Source of the DNA: JABMMZ01 sp964438995
GTDB lineage: Bacteria; Bacteroidota; Bacteroidia; NS11-12g; UBA955
Assembly: GCA_964438995.1 (NCBI GenBank)
Contig: CAYTMQ010000002.1
Location: 186,001-250,000 of the forward strand
Direction: 5' to 3'
DNA: 64,000 bases
The position numbers and the translations under genes are program-made. The notes beneath the pieces are model-generated. The model searched no databases. It saw only the letters and a list, made by a program, of their open reading frames with translations, and was not told the origin of the DNA. Positions 27,870-37,582 of the stretch are shown piece by piece; position 1 is the stretch's first letter; the number at the start of each line of letters is the position of its first letter.

Positions 27870-28193
27870 ATGAAGAATTCAAAAGCGAACGAATTGATTA
27901 ATAAAATCATTGCCGAAATAGAAACTAATAGTGTAGTTGTTGATACATTGATCCCAATGTTCAAAGAATTACGTGAATTAGCTAAGCAAGAAGAAGATCC
28001 ATTGATCACCCGTTCTATTCGTTTGGTATACGAACACTTAGAAAATAATGGCGGTTGGGAATTCCAAACGTTAGAAGATAGCGAAGAAGTTGAAGAAAAC
28101 TTAACCTATTTATTGTCTTTGTATGTTAAAAGTGAAAACAAATACAACAGAGACGAAATTCGCGAAATAGCGAACAATATGACCAATAGCTAA
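27870..28193 (+). CDS. Conserved hypothetical helical protein
   Basis: 107 aa, acidic, predicted all-helical and cytoplasmic (INKIIAEIETNSVVVDTLIPMFKELRELAKQEEDP, LVYEHLENNGGWEF). Not recognised beyond a general Bacteroidota look. The next frame starts immediately after its TAA, so it may be the first gene of the transcript leading into the predicted metal-uptake genes. Confidence 0.65.
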   Translation: MKNSKANELINKIIAEIETNSVVVDTLIPMFKELRELAKQEEDPLITRSIRLVYEHLENNGGWEFQTLEDSEEVEENLTYLLSLYVKSENKYNRDEIREIANNMTNS

Positions 28194-28508
28194 TTGAGTA
28201 ACTTGAGAAAACATAGTGTATTAGTATTTTTATTAGGGCTGTCTCTGTTCTACAGTGCCCCTATTAAATCTTTACACGATTGTAACAATCTCAATCATTT
28301 CAGTCATGAATTAAGCTTTGAACAACACCATGTTGATTGCTCTATTTGTGAATTCCAATTCTCCCCTTTCGATTGCATTACTATCGATTATACGCTTGCT
28401 CAAGTTACATCTCATATAGAGCATTGCGCAACTCCAATCCATTTTATCTTTTCTAAAGATTGCTTATCTGAATTTAATAAGGGTCCCCCTGCTTTAGCTT
28501 TTACTTAA
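28194..28508 (+). CDS. Small secreted His/Cys-rich protein
   Basis: About 101-104 aa. Starts at a TTG (28194 or 28203) directly after the previous stop. A hydrophobic export segment (VLVFLLGLSLFYSAP) is followed by a cluster of potential metal ligands: LHDC, LNHFSHE, EQHHVDCSICEF and DC, then HIEHC. It precedes a receptor of the metal-type TonB family by 40 nt, so a periplasmic metal-binding or metal-sensing role is a fair inference. No enzyme fold recognised. Confidence 0.65.
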   Translation: MSNLRKHSVLVFLLGLSLFYSAPIKSLHDCNNLNHFSHELSFEQHHVDCSICEFQFSPFDCITIDYTLAQVTSHIEHCATPIHFIFSKDCLSEFNKGPPALAFT

Positions 28509-28548
28509 CGACCTTTTATTTTAAAATTCATTTAACAACTTTACCCAT

Positions 28549-30840
28549 TTGAACAAGTATATACTTGCGCTATTGTTATTCTTTAGCATTAGTGCATTGA
28601 GTGCTCAAAATTGCACTTTAAAAATTTCCGGAACTATAAGGGACAGTAGCGATAATAAAGTACTGACTTCCTCTCATATTGAAATTATTGGCGACAATAA
28701 AACCCCCGTTATTAGCGACAATAAAGGCAATTTCAGTATTGAAAACTTATGTGTTGGTACGATTAAACTTCACGTTAGTCATCTCGACTGCGAACATATT
28801 GATATTACCATTCAACTTGTAAAAGACACCCAAATCACCATTTACCTAAAACACAGCGAACAAAAATTTTCTAACTTTACGCTCAAATCCACAACGAGCA
28901 AAAGCACAATCAATACAGTAGACCCTAAAACAATAGATAAAAAGAAAGGCAGCAGTATATCTGGGTTAATGACCGAATTAGGCGGTGTAACGCTGTTGCA
29001 AAGTGGTGCTAACATAAGTAAACCCATTGTTGATGGATTACATAGCAACAGAGTATTGATTGTCAACAATGGCATTAGACAAGAAGGCCAAAATTGGGGA
29101 ATGGAACACGCACCTGAGATAGATGCCTTTTTAGCCAATGATATCGTTTTAATAAAAGGGGCAGAGAGTTTAAAATATGGTTCGGATGGAATAGGTGGTG
29201 TCATATTGGTACAATCGCCTTCTATATTTAAACTTAATGAAAAAACGCTCATTGGCGAATTCAATACTGTAGGACAAACCAATAATCAATCAGGCATTGT
29301 TAGCGCTTATTTAGGAAGTAAAATTTCTGATAAGTTACCAATTTATTGGAGAGCACAAGGTACACTTAAAAATGCCGGAAATTTTCAAATTCCAAACTAT
29401 TACATTGCCAATACAGCTGCAAGAGAATTGAATTACTCTGCACATTTGGGATTGAATTTAGAAACGTACAAAGCTGAGATATTTTACAGCGATTTTAGAA
29501 CTGCCATTGGTTTGTATACAGGTTCTCAAGTAGGTAATCTACAAGATTTAAATGCAGCCATGCAAAGCGAAGTACCACTTGTAAAATCTGATTTCGAAAG
29601 GGCACTTAACAGACCCAATCAACAAGTCAAACATCAATTATTAAAATTCAAAAATGAATGGCATCTAAAGAAAGAGCAAAATTTAGAGCTTACCCTTTCC
29701 TATCAGCACAATCACAGAGAAGAGTACGATGTTTTAAGATCGAGCAGTTCTTATAGCGGACCAGTATTCGATTATTACATCAACACCTATATGGGCGATT
29801 TTAATTGGAATACATACAACGTTCACAAAACAAGAATTCAAGTAGGGTTATTCGGACTAAGGCAAAGCAATGCCTATACAGGAAGATTCTTTATTCCAGG
29901 ATTTTATCAAAATGGGATTGCCCAGTATGCCATATTCAAAAAAGAAACCTTAAAACACGATTGGGAATTTGGATTGAGAAATGATGTCAAATTCTTTGAT
30001 ATATTTCTTTGGAAAAACAATATTCTAAATTTAGACAAGAGGCAATATTTCGGTCCATCTTACACTGTAAAATTTTTAAAACGTTTAAATAAGTACAATA
30101 GTATTTCAGCTCTAAACTCTTATACATGGAGAGCCCCAAGTACCAACGAATTGTACTCTAACGGTTTACATCAGGCTTTAGCAAGTATAGAAATTGGTGA
30201 CTCTACATTAAAAAAAGAACAATCGTACAACTTTTCAATTGCACATGTATTCAGTAAAAAGAAACTCAATGTAGAATCAGAAATTTTTTACAAATACATC
30301 AATGGCTTTATCAATTTAATCCCTGGCACTCAATCTATCTTAACCATTCGAGGCGCTTTTCCAGTATTTTATTACACACAAAACAATGCTGCATTGTATG
30401 GCATTAATTATAAAATCAAGTGGGCTATCAATAGTAAAATACAATTAAAGACCAAAGGCAATTATATGTTTGGTAACAATTTAAGCAGTCAACAATTTCT
30501 CAATTTAATGCCTCCTTTTACTGGTAATGCAGCTTTAGAATACAACTTTAAGAACTTTTCAGCAGATATAAACACCGATTTTGTTGCTAGACAAAACAGA
30601 TATGTCGACAAAAGCGATTATTTGCCACCGCCTAAAGGGTTTGTATTAATAGGAAGTAATATTCAATACCATTTCAAAATAAAACATCAAATCATCAAAA
30701 CAAGTTTAAGCATCACAAATGCATTCAATCAGAATTACCGAAACTATCTCAATAGAATGAGGTACTTTATTAACGAACCATCAAGAAACATTACATTAAG
30801 AATTATAATCCCAATATATATAAGTTATGAAAAAATTTAA
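28549..30840 (+). CDS. TonB-dependent outer-membrane receptor, predicted metal (zinc-type) uptake
   Basis: 763 aa from a TTG at 28549 that opens a signal peptide (NKYILALLLFFSISALSAQ). Residues about 22-105 form a carboxypeptidase-regulatory-like beta domain, then a plug with GLHSNRVLIVNNGIRQEGQ and WGMEHAPEIDAF. This signature is shared with ZnuD-like and heavy-metal receptors in Bacteroidota. The barrel ends NITLRIIIPIYISYEKI. The zinc assignment is inference from the plug signature and the His/Cys-rich neighbour. It overlaps the start of the downstream lipoprotein gene by 14 nt. Confidence 0.85.
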   Translation: MNKYILALLLFFSISALSAQNCTLKISGTIRDSSDNKVLTSSHIEIIGDNKTPVISDNKGNFSIENLCVGTIKLHVSHLDCEHIDITIQLVKDTQITIYLKHSEQKFSNFTLKSTTSKSTINTVDPKTIDKKKGSSISGLMTELGGVTLLQSGANISKPIVDGLHSNRVLIVNNGIRQEGQNWGMEHAPEIDAFLANDIVLIKGAESLKYGSDGIGGVILVQSPSIFKLNEKTLIGEFNTVGQTNNQSGIVSAYLGSKISDKLPIYWRAQGTLKNAGNFQIPNYYIANTAARELNYSAHLGLNLETYKAEIFYSDFRTAIGLYTGSQVGNLQDLNAAMQSEVPLVKSDFERALNRPNQQVKHQLLKFKNEWHLKKEQNLELTLSYQHNHREEYDVLRSSSSYSGPVFDYYINTYMGDFNWNTYNVHKTRIQVGLFGLRQSNAYTGRFFIPGFYQNGIAQYAIFKKETLKHDWEFGLRNDVKFFDIFLWKNNILNLDKRQYFGPSYTVKFLKRLNKYNSISALNSYTWRAPSTNELYSNGLHQALASIEIGDSTLKKEQSYNFSIAHVFSKKKLNVESEIFYKYINGFINLIPGTQSILTIRGAFPVFYYTQNNAALYGINYKIKWAINSKIQLKTKGNYMFGNNLSSQQFLNLMPPFTGNAALEYNFKNFSADINTDFVARQNRYVDKSDYLPPPKGFVLIGSNIQYHFKIKHQIIKTSLSITNAFNQNYRNYLNRMRYFINEPSRNITLRIIIPIYISYEKI

Positions 30841-31384
30841 ATTTTTATTATTATCAGCAGTAGTAACTGCACTTACATTTACAAGTTGCAAAGACGAAAA
30901 TGTAACACCCAAAAACCCTCCATCAAATGAAACCGAATTGATTACTACTATGAAAATCATTCTGAATGACAGTGGCACCAATCAATTTGACACCTTTACT
31001 TTTAGAGATTTAGATGGTCCGGGCGGCAACAATCCTAATCAATTTGATACGATTAGATTGATGAACAGTAAAAAATATCTTTGCAAGATACTTTTGCTAG
31101 ATGAGAGTAAATCTGATGTTGATACTGTTTCCAACGAAGTATTAGAAGAAGGCGACGACCACATGTTTTTCTTCAAAGCAACGAACAACATCATTACAGT
31201 TACTTACAAGGATTTAGACAGTAAATCTATTCCAATTGGATTAGAATCACTTTGGAAAACAAATTCGAGTGCGGCAAATGGCAGCATTTCAGTAACATTA
31301 AAACATCAACCTGGTGTAAAAGATGGAACTGAGACTCCTGGAGAGGCAGATGCATCAGTAGAATTTCCGGTACAAATCAAGTAA
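30827..31384 (+). CDS. Lipoprotein partner of the TonB receptor (so-called type 1 periplasmic binding fold family)
   Basis: 185 aa with a lipobox ending at Cys21 (ALTFTSC). The mature chain has TTMKIILNDSG, a DLDGPGG segment and LKHQPGVKDG. This combination matches small Bacteroidota lipoproteins that regularly follow metal-type TonB receptors and carry the vague database name type 1 periplasmic binding fold superfamily protein. Probably a surface or periplasmic binding partner for the receptor's substrate. It overlaps the receptor gene by 14 nt and is followed by a terminator. Confidence 0.78.
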   Translation: MKKFKFLLLSAVVTALTFTSCKDENVTPKNPPSNETELITTMKIILNDSGTNQFDTFTFRDLDGPGGNNPNQFDTIRLMNSKKYLCKILLLDESKSDVDTVSNEVLEEGDDHMFFFKATNNIITVTYKDLDSKSIPIGLESLWKTNSSAANGSISVTLKHQPGVKDGTETPGEADASVEFPVQIK

Positions 31385-31404
31385 TCCAATTATTTAAATT
31401 TTAA

Positions 31405-31437
31405 GAACCAGGCCAAACAAGCCTGGTTTTTTGTTTT
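31405..31437 (+). terminator. Terminator of the metal-uptake operon
   Basis: AACCAGGC and GCCTGGTT stem with a CAAACAA-type loop, followed by TTTTTTGTTTTT. Confidence 0.9.
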
Positions 31438-31763
31438 TATAACTTTTAAACGATATGGTAAAATAAACATAAATTTAAACTGTTATTGATAAATATTATT
31501 GTTTTAAAACCAACTCAGATATCAACATTTTTCCAAAATAATGGACTAAACAAAGGAAAGATATCAATTTTATATGTCTGAAATTCATGCATTTATTCAA
31601 TTAATATAAAAAACTTTTTGATTTTCTGAACAATATTCAGAACTTGAGTATATGCATGTTATACAACATAAGACTTTATACTCAGTAGGTAAAAAAGACC
31701 TATGTTTTATGGTGTATGGCATTGGCATGACGGAGATTTTACACACAAAATACACAAATTACA
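31438..31763. other. AT-rich intergenic region
   Basis: About 325 nt without a gene. One small hairpin (TAGGT/ACCTA at 31686-31702) is visible. No clear promoter or repeat family. Confidence 0.5.
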
Positions 31764-32282
31764 ATGAGACAGACAAACAACCAAATTACGGGAATCTCAC
31801 TTAGAAAAGAGGTGATTTCCTGTGCCCAAAAAATGGCGCTTTTAGCGTTAATGGTTTGGGGATTATCGGGCGAACTCAAAGCCCAAAGTCATGACTCTGA
31901 GGACACTCTTATTTCTCTACCAGCGGATGCTTTTAGCTTGACGCTTGTGCAGAACTTAAACAATCAGTTTACATTCGAAATCAAGAACAATGGTGTAGAT
32001 ACGATAACGCCATTCTTTGTAGAATTATATCCAGTCGGATTTGATTTTACAGATCAATGTATTATACAACAAAAAATCAATAACATCAATTTGGACGCCA
32101 ACATTGAGAAGTTGTGGGGACCACAATTTGTTTCATTGGGAGTGGGCAATCTTCCTCCCTCGGGAAGTTATGCTTCAACTATTGGAACAGAAACCAACCT
32201 CCCTAACACTTACGTGAAGGTAAGACTCTTCGGGACAGTCAACCACCATAACATTATATGGGTTGGCTACTTAAAGAAATAA
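31764..32282 (+). CDS. Secreted protein of unknown function
   Basis: 172 aa. The N-terminus has a long positively charged lead (to about residue 26) and then a hydrophobic export segment ending at GELKAQ (about residue 41). The remaining 130 residues are beta-rich (FSLTLVQNLNNQFTFEIKNN, FFVELYPVGFDF) with no sorting domain. The segment ADAFSLTLVQNLNNQFTFEIKNNG resembles the first domain of the small T9SS cargo at 27 kb. It lies 20 nt before the 951-aa cargo gene and is probably co-transcribed with it. Confidence 0.65.
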   Translation: MRQTNNQITGISLRKEVISCAQKMALLALMVWGLSGELKAQSHDSEDTLISLPADAFSLTLVQNLNNQFTFEIKNNGVDTITPFFVELYPVGFDFTDQCIIQQKINNINLDANIEKLWGPQFVSLGVGNLPPSGSYASTIGTETNLPNTYVKVRLFGTVNHHNIIWVGYLKK

Positions 32283-32302
32283 CAAACACAAATTGATGCA
32301 TT

Positions 32303-35158
32303 ATGAATAGACTTTTACGCTTAACAATATTGGTCATATCGACCACCTTTATTCCTATACTTTCGCAGGGTCAATGCGCCACGAACATTGGCTTCGAGAG
32401 TGGTAATTTTACCGGATGGAATACAGCAACAGATAGTAACTTCATCACACCAGCTTCGAGACGATATATCGTTCCAGGAGTAAACATGGGTGTCATAAAC
32501 TATGGTGGAACTGACATGTACCTTGGTACAATTACAAGAGCTCATCCATCTGTAGGTAATAAATTAATTAAAGTTGGTAACAGAGGTGTTAGAGCTGTAG
32601 CCGACACTGTATACAGAACTTACATTGTTGACAGCTTATCTGATAAATTAACCATATACAGTATTGGTGTAGTTGAATTAGCCCATAATTATTGGGGCGT
32701 TGCTACAGTTGAAGCACCAGGGTTTGGTTATGAAATTTACGTTAACGGACGAAAATTAGACTGTTTAAAAGGAGCTTTCTTTTGTGGTAACGTAGATACT
32801 CCACATGTGTGGCAACTTGGTACATACAAAGATACTGCTGGTGTAAGAAAATCTACAGGATGGGGTGCAGAAACATTGAATTTCGCCTGTTTTGTTGGAG
32901 ATACTGTTGAAGTAAGATTGTTTACCAGAGATTGTATTTTACTTGGTCACTATGCCTATGCTTACTTTGATGTTGTATGTGGAGATACCAACAAACCTGT
33001 GATATCTCAGATTGAAGTAAATGATATTATTGAAGACGATCAATTGAATTTGTATTGTACACAAAATGCCACTTTATATCTCGAACCCAACTCTGATATA
33101 TGTCCAATGTTTATGGGAAATATCCAGTGGACACCTCAAAGTTATATTATTGGTTCCAAAACAGTAGATTCTGCATTACTTCAAGTTCCAGATTCTGTTT
33201 GGATATATGCAAGTGCCGAATTCTCCAATTATTGTCAGACAATAGATGTCTTTGATTCCATTTACGTCAAATACTGGGCATTTGATCCTCATGACAATGT
33301 CCCTAAAATCAATAAAAATTTCTGCAATTGTAGTACACCAGACACTATAGATTTCAATGGATTGAATGTCACAACAATTTATGATGCTGTTCCTACAATT
33401 TACAATTTAACAGCTGACAAAAAATTAATAGTCAACCCATGTGACAATTATTATTACTCCGCATTTTGGAAAAATCAATCGTCGAGAGTCGTCACCAATA
33501 ACAGTCAAATAGGCACTAGTCCTTGGTCATCTGGAAACAGTGAAGGAGCTATAGGTTATGATTCGTTAAGTGGGGCTGGCTGGGTAAAACTAACCATTGA
33601 TTTGGCCGCTGGCAAGAGTTTTTATGTAGGAATTCAAAACAATAATTCAAACAATAACCACGACATGGACCATTCGATTTATGTCAATGGAACCAATATC
33701 ACATCATACTACAACGGAGGAAGTTCGTCTAACCATGGTGCTTATAGTGGAACTGTTACAGTTGAGTTTGAAATACTCTCTAACAGAAGAGTTCGTTTGT
33801 GGATCAATGGTACTTTAGTAAGGTCGTATACCAACTCACAGCGTATTCCTAGTTTCCCTTATTTTGTAGACTACTCGGCAAATAGCAATAACACCAACCA
33901 CATTCGTTCTGTTGAACTTAAAGGACCATTTAGAAACGCTAAAGATTTCAATAAGTTAGTCAATAGAAACACGTTTAACTACTTCATGACCTATGCTGAT
34001 AGATGTGGTGTAACTGTAAACGACACCATAACTTATACGCCCGGATTTACCAGTAGTATTGGTCCAGACATCATCCAATGTGGCAGAGATGAAATGAATC
34101 TACAAGTGAGTTCAACGTCTTACATTGACAGAATTTCATGGACTACAGATGGCACCGGTGTATTCCAAGCACCAAGTAACAATGGCTCATTAAATTCTCA
34201 AAATGTGAACTTAGGATATACCCCTTCAACTGGAGATTATGTCCAAATTCCAATTAGTGTAATAGTAACGTCTACTTCTGGAACTTGTCAAGACCAAGAT
34301 ACCATCTATCTAACTGTTAGAGAAAATCCAGTTGCCAATGCTGGTCCAGATATTTCTACGACATTGGATACATTCGCTATAGGTGGAACTCCTCCTGGTT
34401 CTTGTAGCACTTGTGGCGGTATTAATTTTGATTGGTCGCAAGGCAATGCCTTAACAGATTCAACCATTGGAAACCCTTTAGCTATCAAAGCCAGAATTGG
34501 TCCGCCTATGTTTGTTCTAAGAGTTGAAAATCCATCTACTGGATGTTTCGATCTAGACACCACATACATCTACACTTCGTTACCAAAAGAAAACAATTAT
34601 GTAGAGGCCAAATGTATAACTGGATCTATCATAGAGTTCAAATGGATGAGTTTACCAAATCAGAGTATAGACCGTTATGCCATTGAATACTCTCTAGATG
34701 GTGGTAACTCATGGTATACTTCAAGATCAATACAATCTTATACTTCAACAGGCAATGTTGCGATGCCTTACAATTTAAGCATCAATAGAAACGAAAATCC
34801 TAATACCATTTACCGTTGGACAGCCTTAAACATAAAAGGCGACAGATTGGTTGTTGAGAATCTTGATGCGATTAGTTGCAGTGATATGCCGGTATACGAT
34901 TTGTACCCTAACCCATTCACCAACAATATAGAATTAAGTATATATTCAGAAGAAGGCACCAAACGTCAATATACTTTTGAGATATACAACCAATATGGTC
35001 AGGTCGTGTTCAATAAAGAGGTTACGTATGATGAATCTAGCAATTCGAAATTAATTGCTTTAGATGGATTGAACAATTTGAATACAGGGGTTTACCATTT
35101 CAATGTGCTGAGCAATGGCAAATCACTTTACAAGACATTGATCGTTAAATCAAATTAA
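32303..35158 (+). CDS. Large secreted protein with T9SS type A sorting domain
   Basis: 951 aa. Signal peptide (MNRLLRLTILVISTTFIPILSQG), then an N-terminal jelly-roll-like module (FESGNFTGW…), a middle module (about 390-560) with lectin/glucanase-like strands (FYVGIQNNNSNNNHDMD, NRRVRLWINGTLVRSY), further Ig-like segments, and a C-terminal sorting domain YDLYPNPFTNNIELS…GVYHFNVLSNGKSLYKTLIVKSN. Predicted to be exported by the type IX system. The modules suggest carbohydrate or surface binding; catalytic residues are not apparent. Confidence 0.85.
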   Translation: MNRLLRLTILVISTTFIPILSQGQCATNIGFESGNFTGWNTATDSNFITPASRRYIVPGVNMGVINYGGTDMYLGTITRAHPSVGNKLIKVGNRGVRAVADTVYRTYIVDSLSDKLTIYSIGVVELAHNYWGVATVEAPGFGYEIYVNGRKLDCLKGAFFCGNVDTPHVWQLGTYKDTAGVRKSTGWGAETLNFACFVGDTVEVRLFTRDCILLGHYAYAYFDVVCGDTNKPVISQIEVNDIIEDDQLNLYCTQNATLYLEPNSDICPMFMGNIQWTPQSYIIGSKTVDSALLQVPDSVWIYASAEFSNYCQTIDVFDSIYVKYWAFDPHDNVPKINKNFCNCSTPDTIDFNGLNVTTIYDAVPTIYNLTADKKLIVNPCDNYYYSAFWKNQSSRVVTNNSQIGTSPWSSGNSEGAIGYDSLSGAGWVKLTIDLAAGKSFYVGIQNNNSNNNHDMDHSIYVNGTNITSYYNGGSSSNHGAYSGTVTVEFEILSNRRVRLWINGTLVRSYTNSQRIPSFPYFVDYSANSNNTNHIRSVELKGPFRNAKDFNKLVNRNTFNYFMTYADRCGVTVNDTITYTPGFTSSIGPDIIQCGRDEMNLQVSSTSYIDRISWTTDGTGVFQAPSNNGSLNSQNVNLGYTPSTGDYVQIPISVIVTSTSGTCQDQDTIYLTVRENPVANAGPDISTTLDTFAIGGTPPGSCSTCGGINFDWSQGNALTDSTIGNPLAIKARIGPPMFVLRVENPSTGCFDLDTTYIYTSLPKENNYVEAKCITGSIIEFKWMSLPNQSIDRYAIEYSLDGGNSWYTSRSIQSYTSTGNVAMPYNLSINRNENPNTIYRWTALNIKGDRLVVENLDAISCSDMPVYDLYPNPFTNNIELSIYSEEGTKRQYTFEIYNQYGQVVFNKEVTYDESSNSKLIALDGLNNLNTGVYHFNVLSNGKSLYKTLIVKSN

Positions 35159-35197
35159 AAAATTTCAACCCTTTCTCATAAAAAAAACAGCTCACAT

Positions 35198-35229
35198 CAT
35201 CGACTATCCGGGACGCCGGTAGTTGGTGA
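35198..35229 (-). terminator. Terminator between convergent genes
   Basis: CA-C-ACTA-CCGG and CCGG-TAGTTGGTG arms pair imperfectly. On the minus strand the stem is followed by a run of about eight T (plus-strand A-run 35180-35188), so it ends the TPR-protein gene. Confidence 0.65.
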
Positions 35230-35238
35230 TAAGGAGCA

Positions 35239-36738
35239 TTAATTTCCAAGTCTCTTCAAACCAGCTTTAGCTTTTTGTTCAATACTGTTATTGTATTCTT
35301 TATTACTTGGAAAATTGTCTTTTGCCATTTTAAAGTACTGTTTTGCTGAAGCTGTTTTACCTTGCTTCTCGTAAATATAACCCAATTGCAAAGCAGAATA
35401 GGCTGCGTAATAATAAGCTTCAGGTTTGCCTAATTCTATGGCTTTAGTGTATAAAGGAATTGCTGTTGAAAGTTCATCTTTTTCGTGGTAGACTCTGGCT
35501 TTTCTATACACCCATTCTAATTTAAACTTCTTATGACTTAATGACGTTTCTTTAATGCCATTTAATAAACTTAGAGATTTATCCAAATAATGACCATCAA
35601 ACTGCAATCTTGCTTTTAACAAATCAATTGGCCAATACAGATATTCTATACATTCTCTTTCAGCTTGCTTATCTTCTTCAATATTCGCAATGCCCAATTT
35701 GATGCCCATGGTATAGTAATTTTTTGCTGTATTGTTATCTCCTTTTATTTGGTGAGCCCATGACAGATATCTGTAAGCAGATTTTAAATAATTCTTACCC
35801 TTGTATTTTACAGTAAAGATTTTAAAATGCACTTCGGCATCGTTATCCAACTTTCTAAGTTTTGCAATACCCAATAAATAGTCCATATAATAAAAGGGAC
35901 TTGACGCCACATAGGCTGGCTTTGCCATCAAAACTGAATGCATTTCATCGTTTTTTCCGTTGTAATTGGCGATGGTAGCTCTCATGTAATTGGTTAAAAT
36001 GATGGTTTTATAATTTCTGGTATAAGGTTCAATAGTTTTCCAAGCAGCTTCAGGGTCTTTATTGAGATGATGTTCTACCATGGCATACATGAAAGCTGTT
36101 TCAACCTTTAACCAAACATGTTCTTTAACTGTTAAGTCAGATTTTAAGTACGCTTCCATTTCAGTTAAGCCTGATTGCATTTCACCTTCAAAACCAATTA
36201 ATTTGGCCAACCATTGATACTTTGAAGGTACAGAACTAAACATACAAGTAAGGAATCCTAAGTTCTTATTGTCAGGCAAAAAAGAAGGAAACATTTTCTT
36301 ATTGTCCTTTAGATGTTTGAAAGCCGATTTGATGTCAGAGCCTGCTGTAAAACTTTCATTGAATTTGAGTCGAATCAATCCTCGGTGAATAAACATGTCT
36401 GATAAAATGAATCGGTACCAAGCATTATTAAATTTAATGGCTTCGGTTTTATCAATCATTTTGTGCCATTGTTTGACGTATTTATCATAAATGGCTTGAT
36501 CTTCGGTTGTAAATATTCTGAGGAAAATAACGGTTTCTTGCAGCCAATTGACAGCGATGTTGTCTGGATTTGCAGTGGCCTCAGTGGTTAATAATTTATC
36601 CGCGTCATCTAATTTTAGTTCGTATAAGTATCCTTGAGCTTTCAGACAATTGTCTGTCATAGTAAACACCGCTTTAGAGGAAGCAGATGCAGACAAACAG
36701 GTAAATATGAAATAAAAAAAAAGAACACGATATTTCAT
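35239..36738 (-). CDS. TPR-repeat protein, exported
   Basis: About 499 aa from the ATG at 36738, chosen because it opens a signal peptide (MKYRVLFFYFIFTCLSASAS); the longer frame adds 10 residues. The body is all helical, with TPR-like pairs clearest at the C-terminus (LSTAIPLYTKAIELGKPEAYYYAAYSALQLGYIYEKQGKTASAKQYFKMAKDNFP) and further pairs before. Probably a periplasmic scaffold; no specific pathway evident. It lies 40 nt downstream of the zinc-ribbon gene and could be the third gene of that operon. Confidence 0.78.
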   Translation of the reverse strand: MKYRVLFFYFIFTCLSASASSKAVFTMTDNCLKAQGYLYELKLDDADKLLTTEATANPDNIAVNWLQETVIFLRIFTTEDQAIYDKYVKQWHKMIDKTEAIKFNNAWYRFILSDMFIHRGLIRLKFNESFTAGSDIKSAFKHLKDNKKMFPSFLPDNKNLGFLTCMFSSVPSKYQWLAKLIGFEGEMQSGLTEMEAYLKSDLTVKEHVWLKVETAFMYAMVEHHLNKDPEAAWKTIEPYTRNYKTIILTNYMRATIANYNGKNDEMHSVLMAKPAYVASSPFYYMDYLLGIAKLRKLDNDAEVHFKIFTVKYKGKNYLKSAYRYLSWAHQIKGDNNTAKNYYTMGIKLGIANIEEDKQAERECIEYLYWPIDLLKARLQFDGHYLDKSLSLLNGIKETSLSHKKFKLEWVYRKARVYHEKDELSTAIPLYTKAIELGKPEAYYYAAYSALQLGYIYEKQGKTASAKQYFKMAKDNFPSNKEYNNSIEQKAKAGLKRLGN

Positions 36739-36778
36739 GTTCTTTTTATATATAGTCCTAAAGGGCATAGATGCTACA

Positions 36779-37579
36779 TTATTTAGCTGCCTTTAATGTT
36801 CTTACTCTGCGTTTTGGTTTTTCCTCTTCAACAGGTTTTTCTGTGTGAATACCAGTAACAGCATTGTCTACTAAAATTCTACCGCAATGTTCGCAGTCGA
36901 TGATTTTAAAATGTTGTTTGATATCAGATTGTCTTTGAGGTGGAATTTTTGCGAAACATCCTCCACAGCTACCACGCATAATTGGCGCAACTGCGATACC
37001 ATTTTTAACGTTCTTTCTGATTCTGTCGTAAGCTTTAGCCAAACGGTCGTCTACATCTTTTTGAAGAGATGTTCTGTGCGACATCAATTCTTTTTCTTCT
37101 TCTTCAGTATCGTTTACGATGGTCTTCAATTCTTTTTGTTTGAATTCAAGATCTTTTCTTCTGCTTTCAATGGTGGCATCTAATTGTTTCAATGCCTCAT
37201 TTTTTTGATCCATGTGGTATTGAGCTTCTTTGATACGCTTTTGCGCCGCCAATACTTCTAATCCAGAAATTTCAAGTTCTTTGTTCAAAGCTTCAAACTC
37301 ACGGTTGTTTTTTACCGAGTCCAATTGCTTTTTGTATTTCTTTTGCAATTCTTCAGATTGCTTGATGTTGGTTTTGTAACCTACGATATCACCCTCGTAT
37401 GCCTTGATTTCATTTTTGATGTTCTCTTGTCTGGTTTGTAAACCAACGATCTCATCTTCAAGGTCGGCAACTTCCATTGGTAACTCGCCTTTTAAAAGGT
37501 TTAGCTGGTCGATTTTAGAATCGATTTGCTGAAGTTCCCAAATTGCCTTAAGTTTTTTTTCTATTGATAAATCTACCAT
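36779..37579 (-). CDS. Coiled-coil protein with C-terminal C4-type zinc ribbon
   Basis: 266 aa. Residues about 5-185 form long coiled-coil helices (KKYKKQLDSVKNNREFEALNKEL, a family hallmark). The C-terminal ribbon has two Cys pairs, GSCGGCFAKIPPQ and DCEHCGRILVD. The family (CT398-like) has been linked to flagellar, secretion and RNA-polymerase factors elsewhere; its role in Bacteroidota is unclear. It begins 3 nt after the Nif3-like gene stop, a gene pair conserved in this phylum. Confidence 0.88.
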   Translation of the reverse strand: MVDLSIEKKLKAIWELQQIDSKIDQLNLLKGELPMEVADLEDEIVGLQTRQENIKNEIKAYEGDIVGYKTNIKQSEELQKKYKKQLDSVKNNREFEALNKELEISGLEVLAAQKRIKEAQYHMDQKNEALKQLDATIESRRKDLEFKQKELKTIVNDTEEEEKELMSHRTSLQKDVDDRLAKAYDRIRKNVKNGIAVAPIMRGSCGGCFAKIPPQRQSDIKQHFKIIDCEHCGRILVDNAVTGIHTEKPVEEEKPKRRVRTLKAAK

Positions 37580-37582
37580 GTG

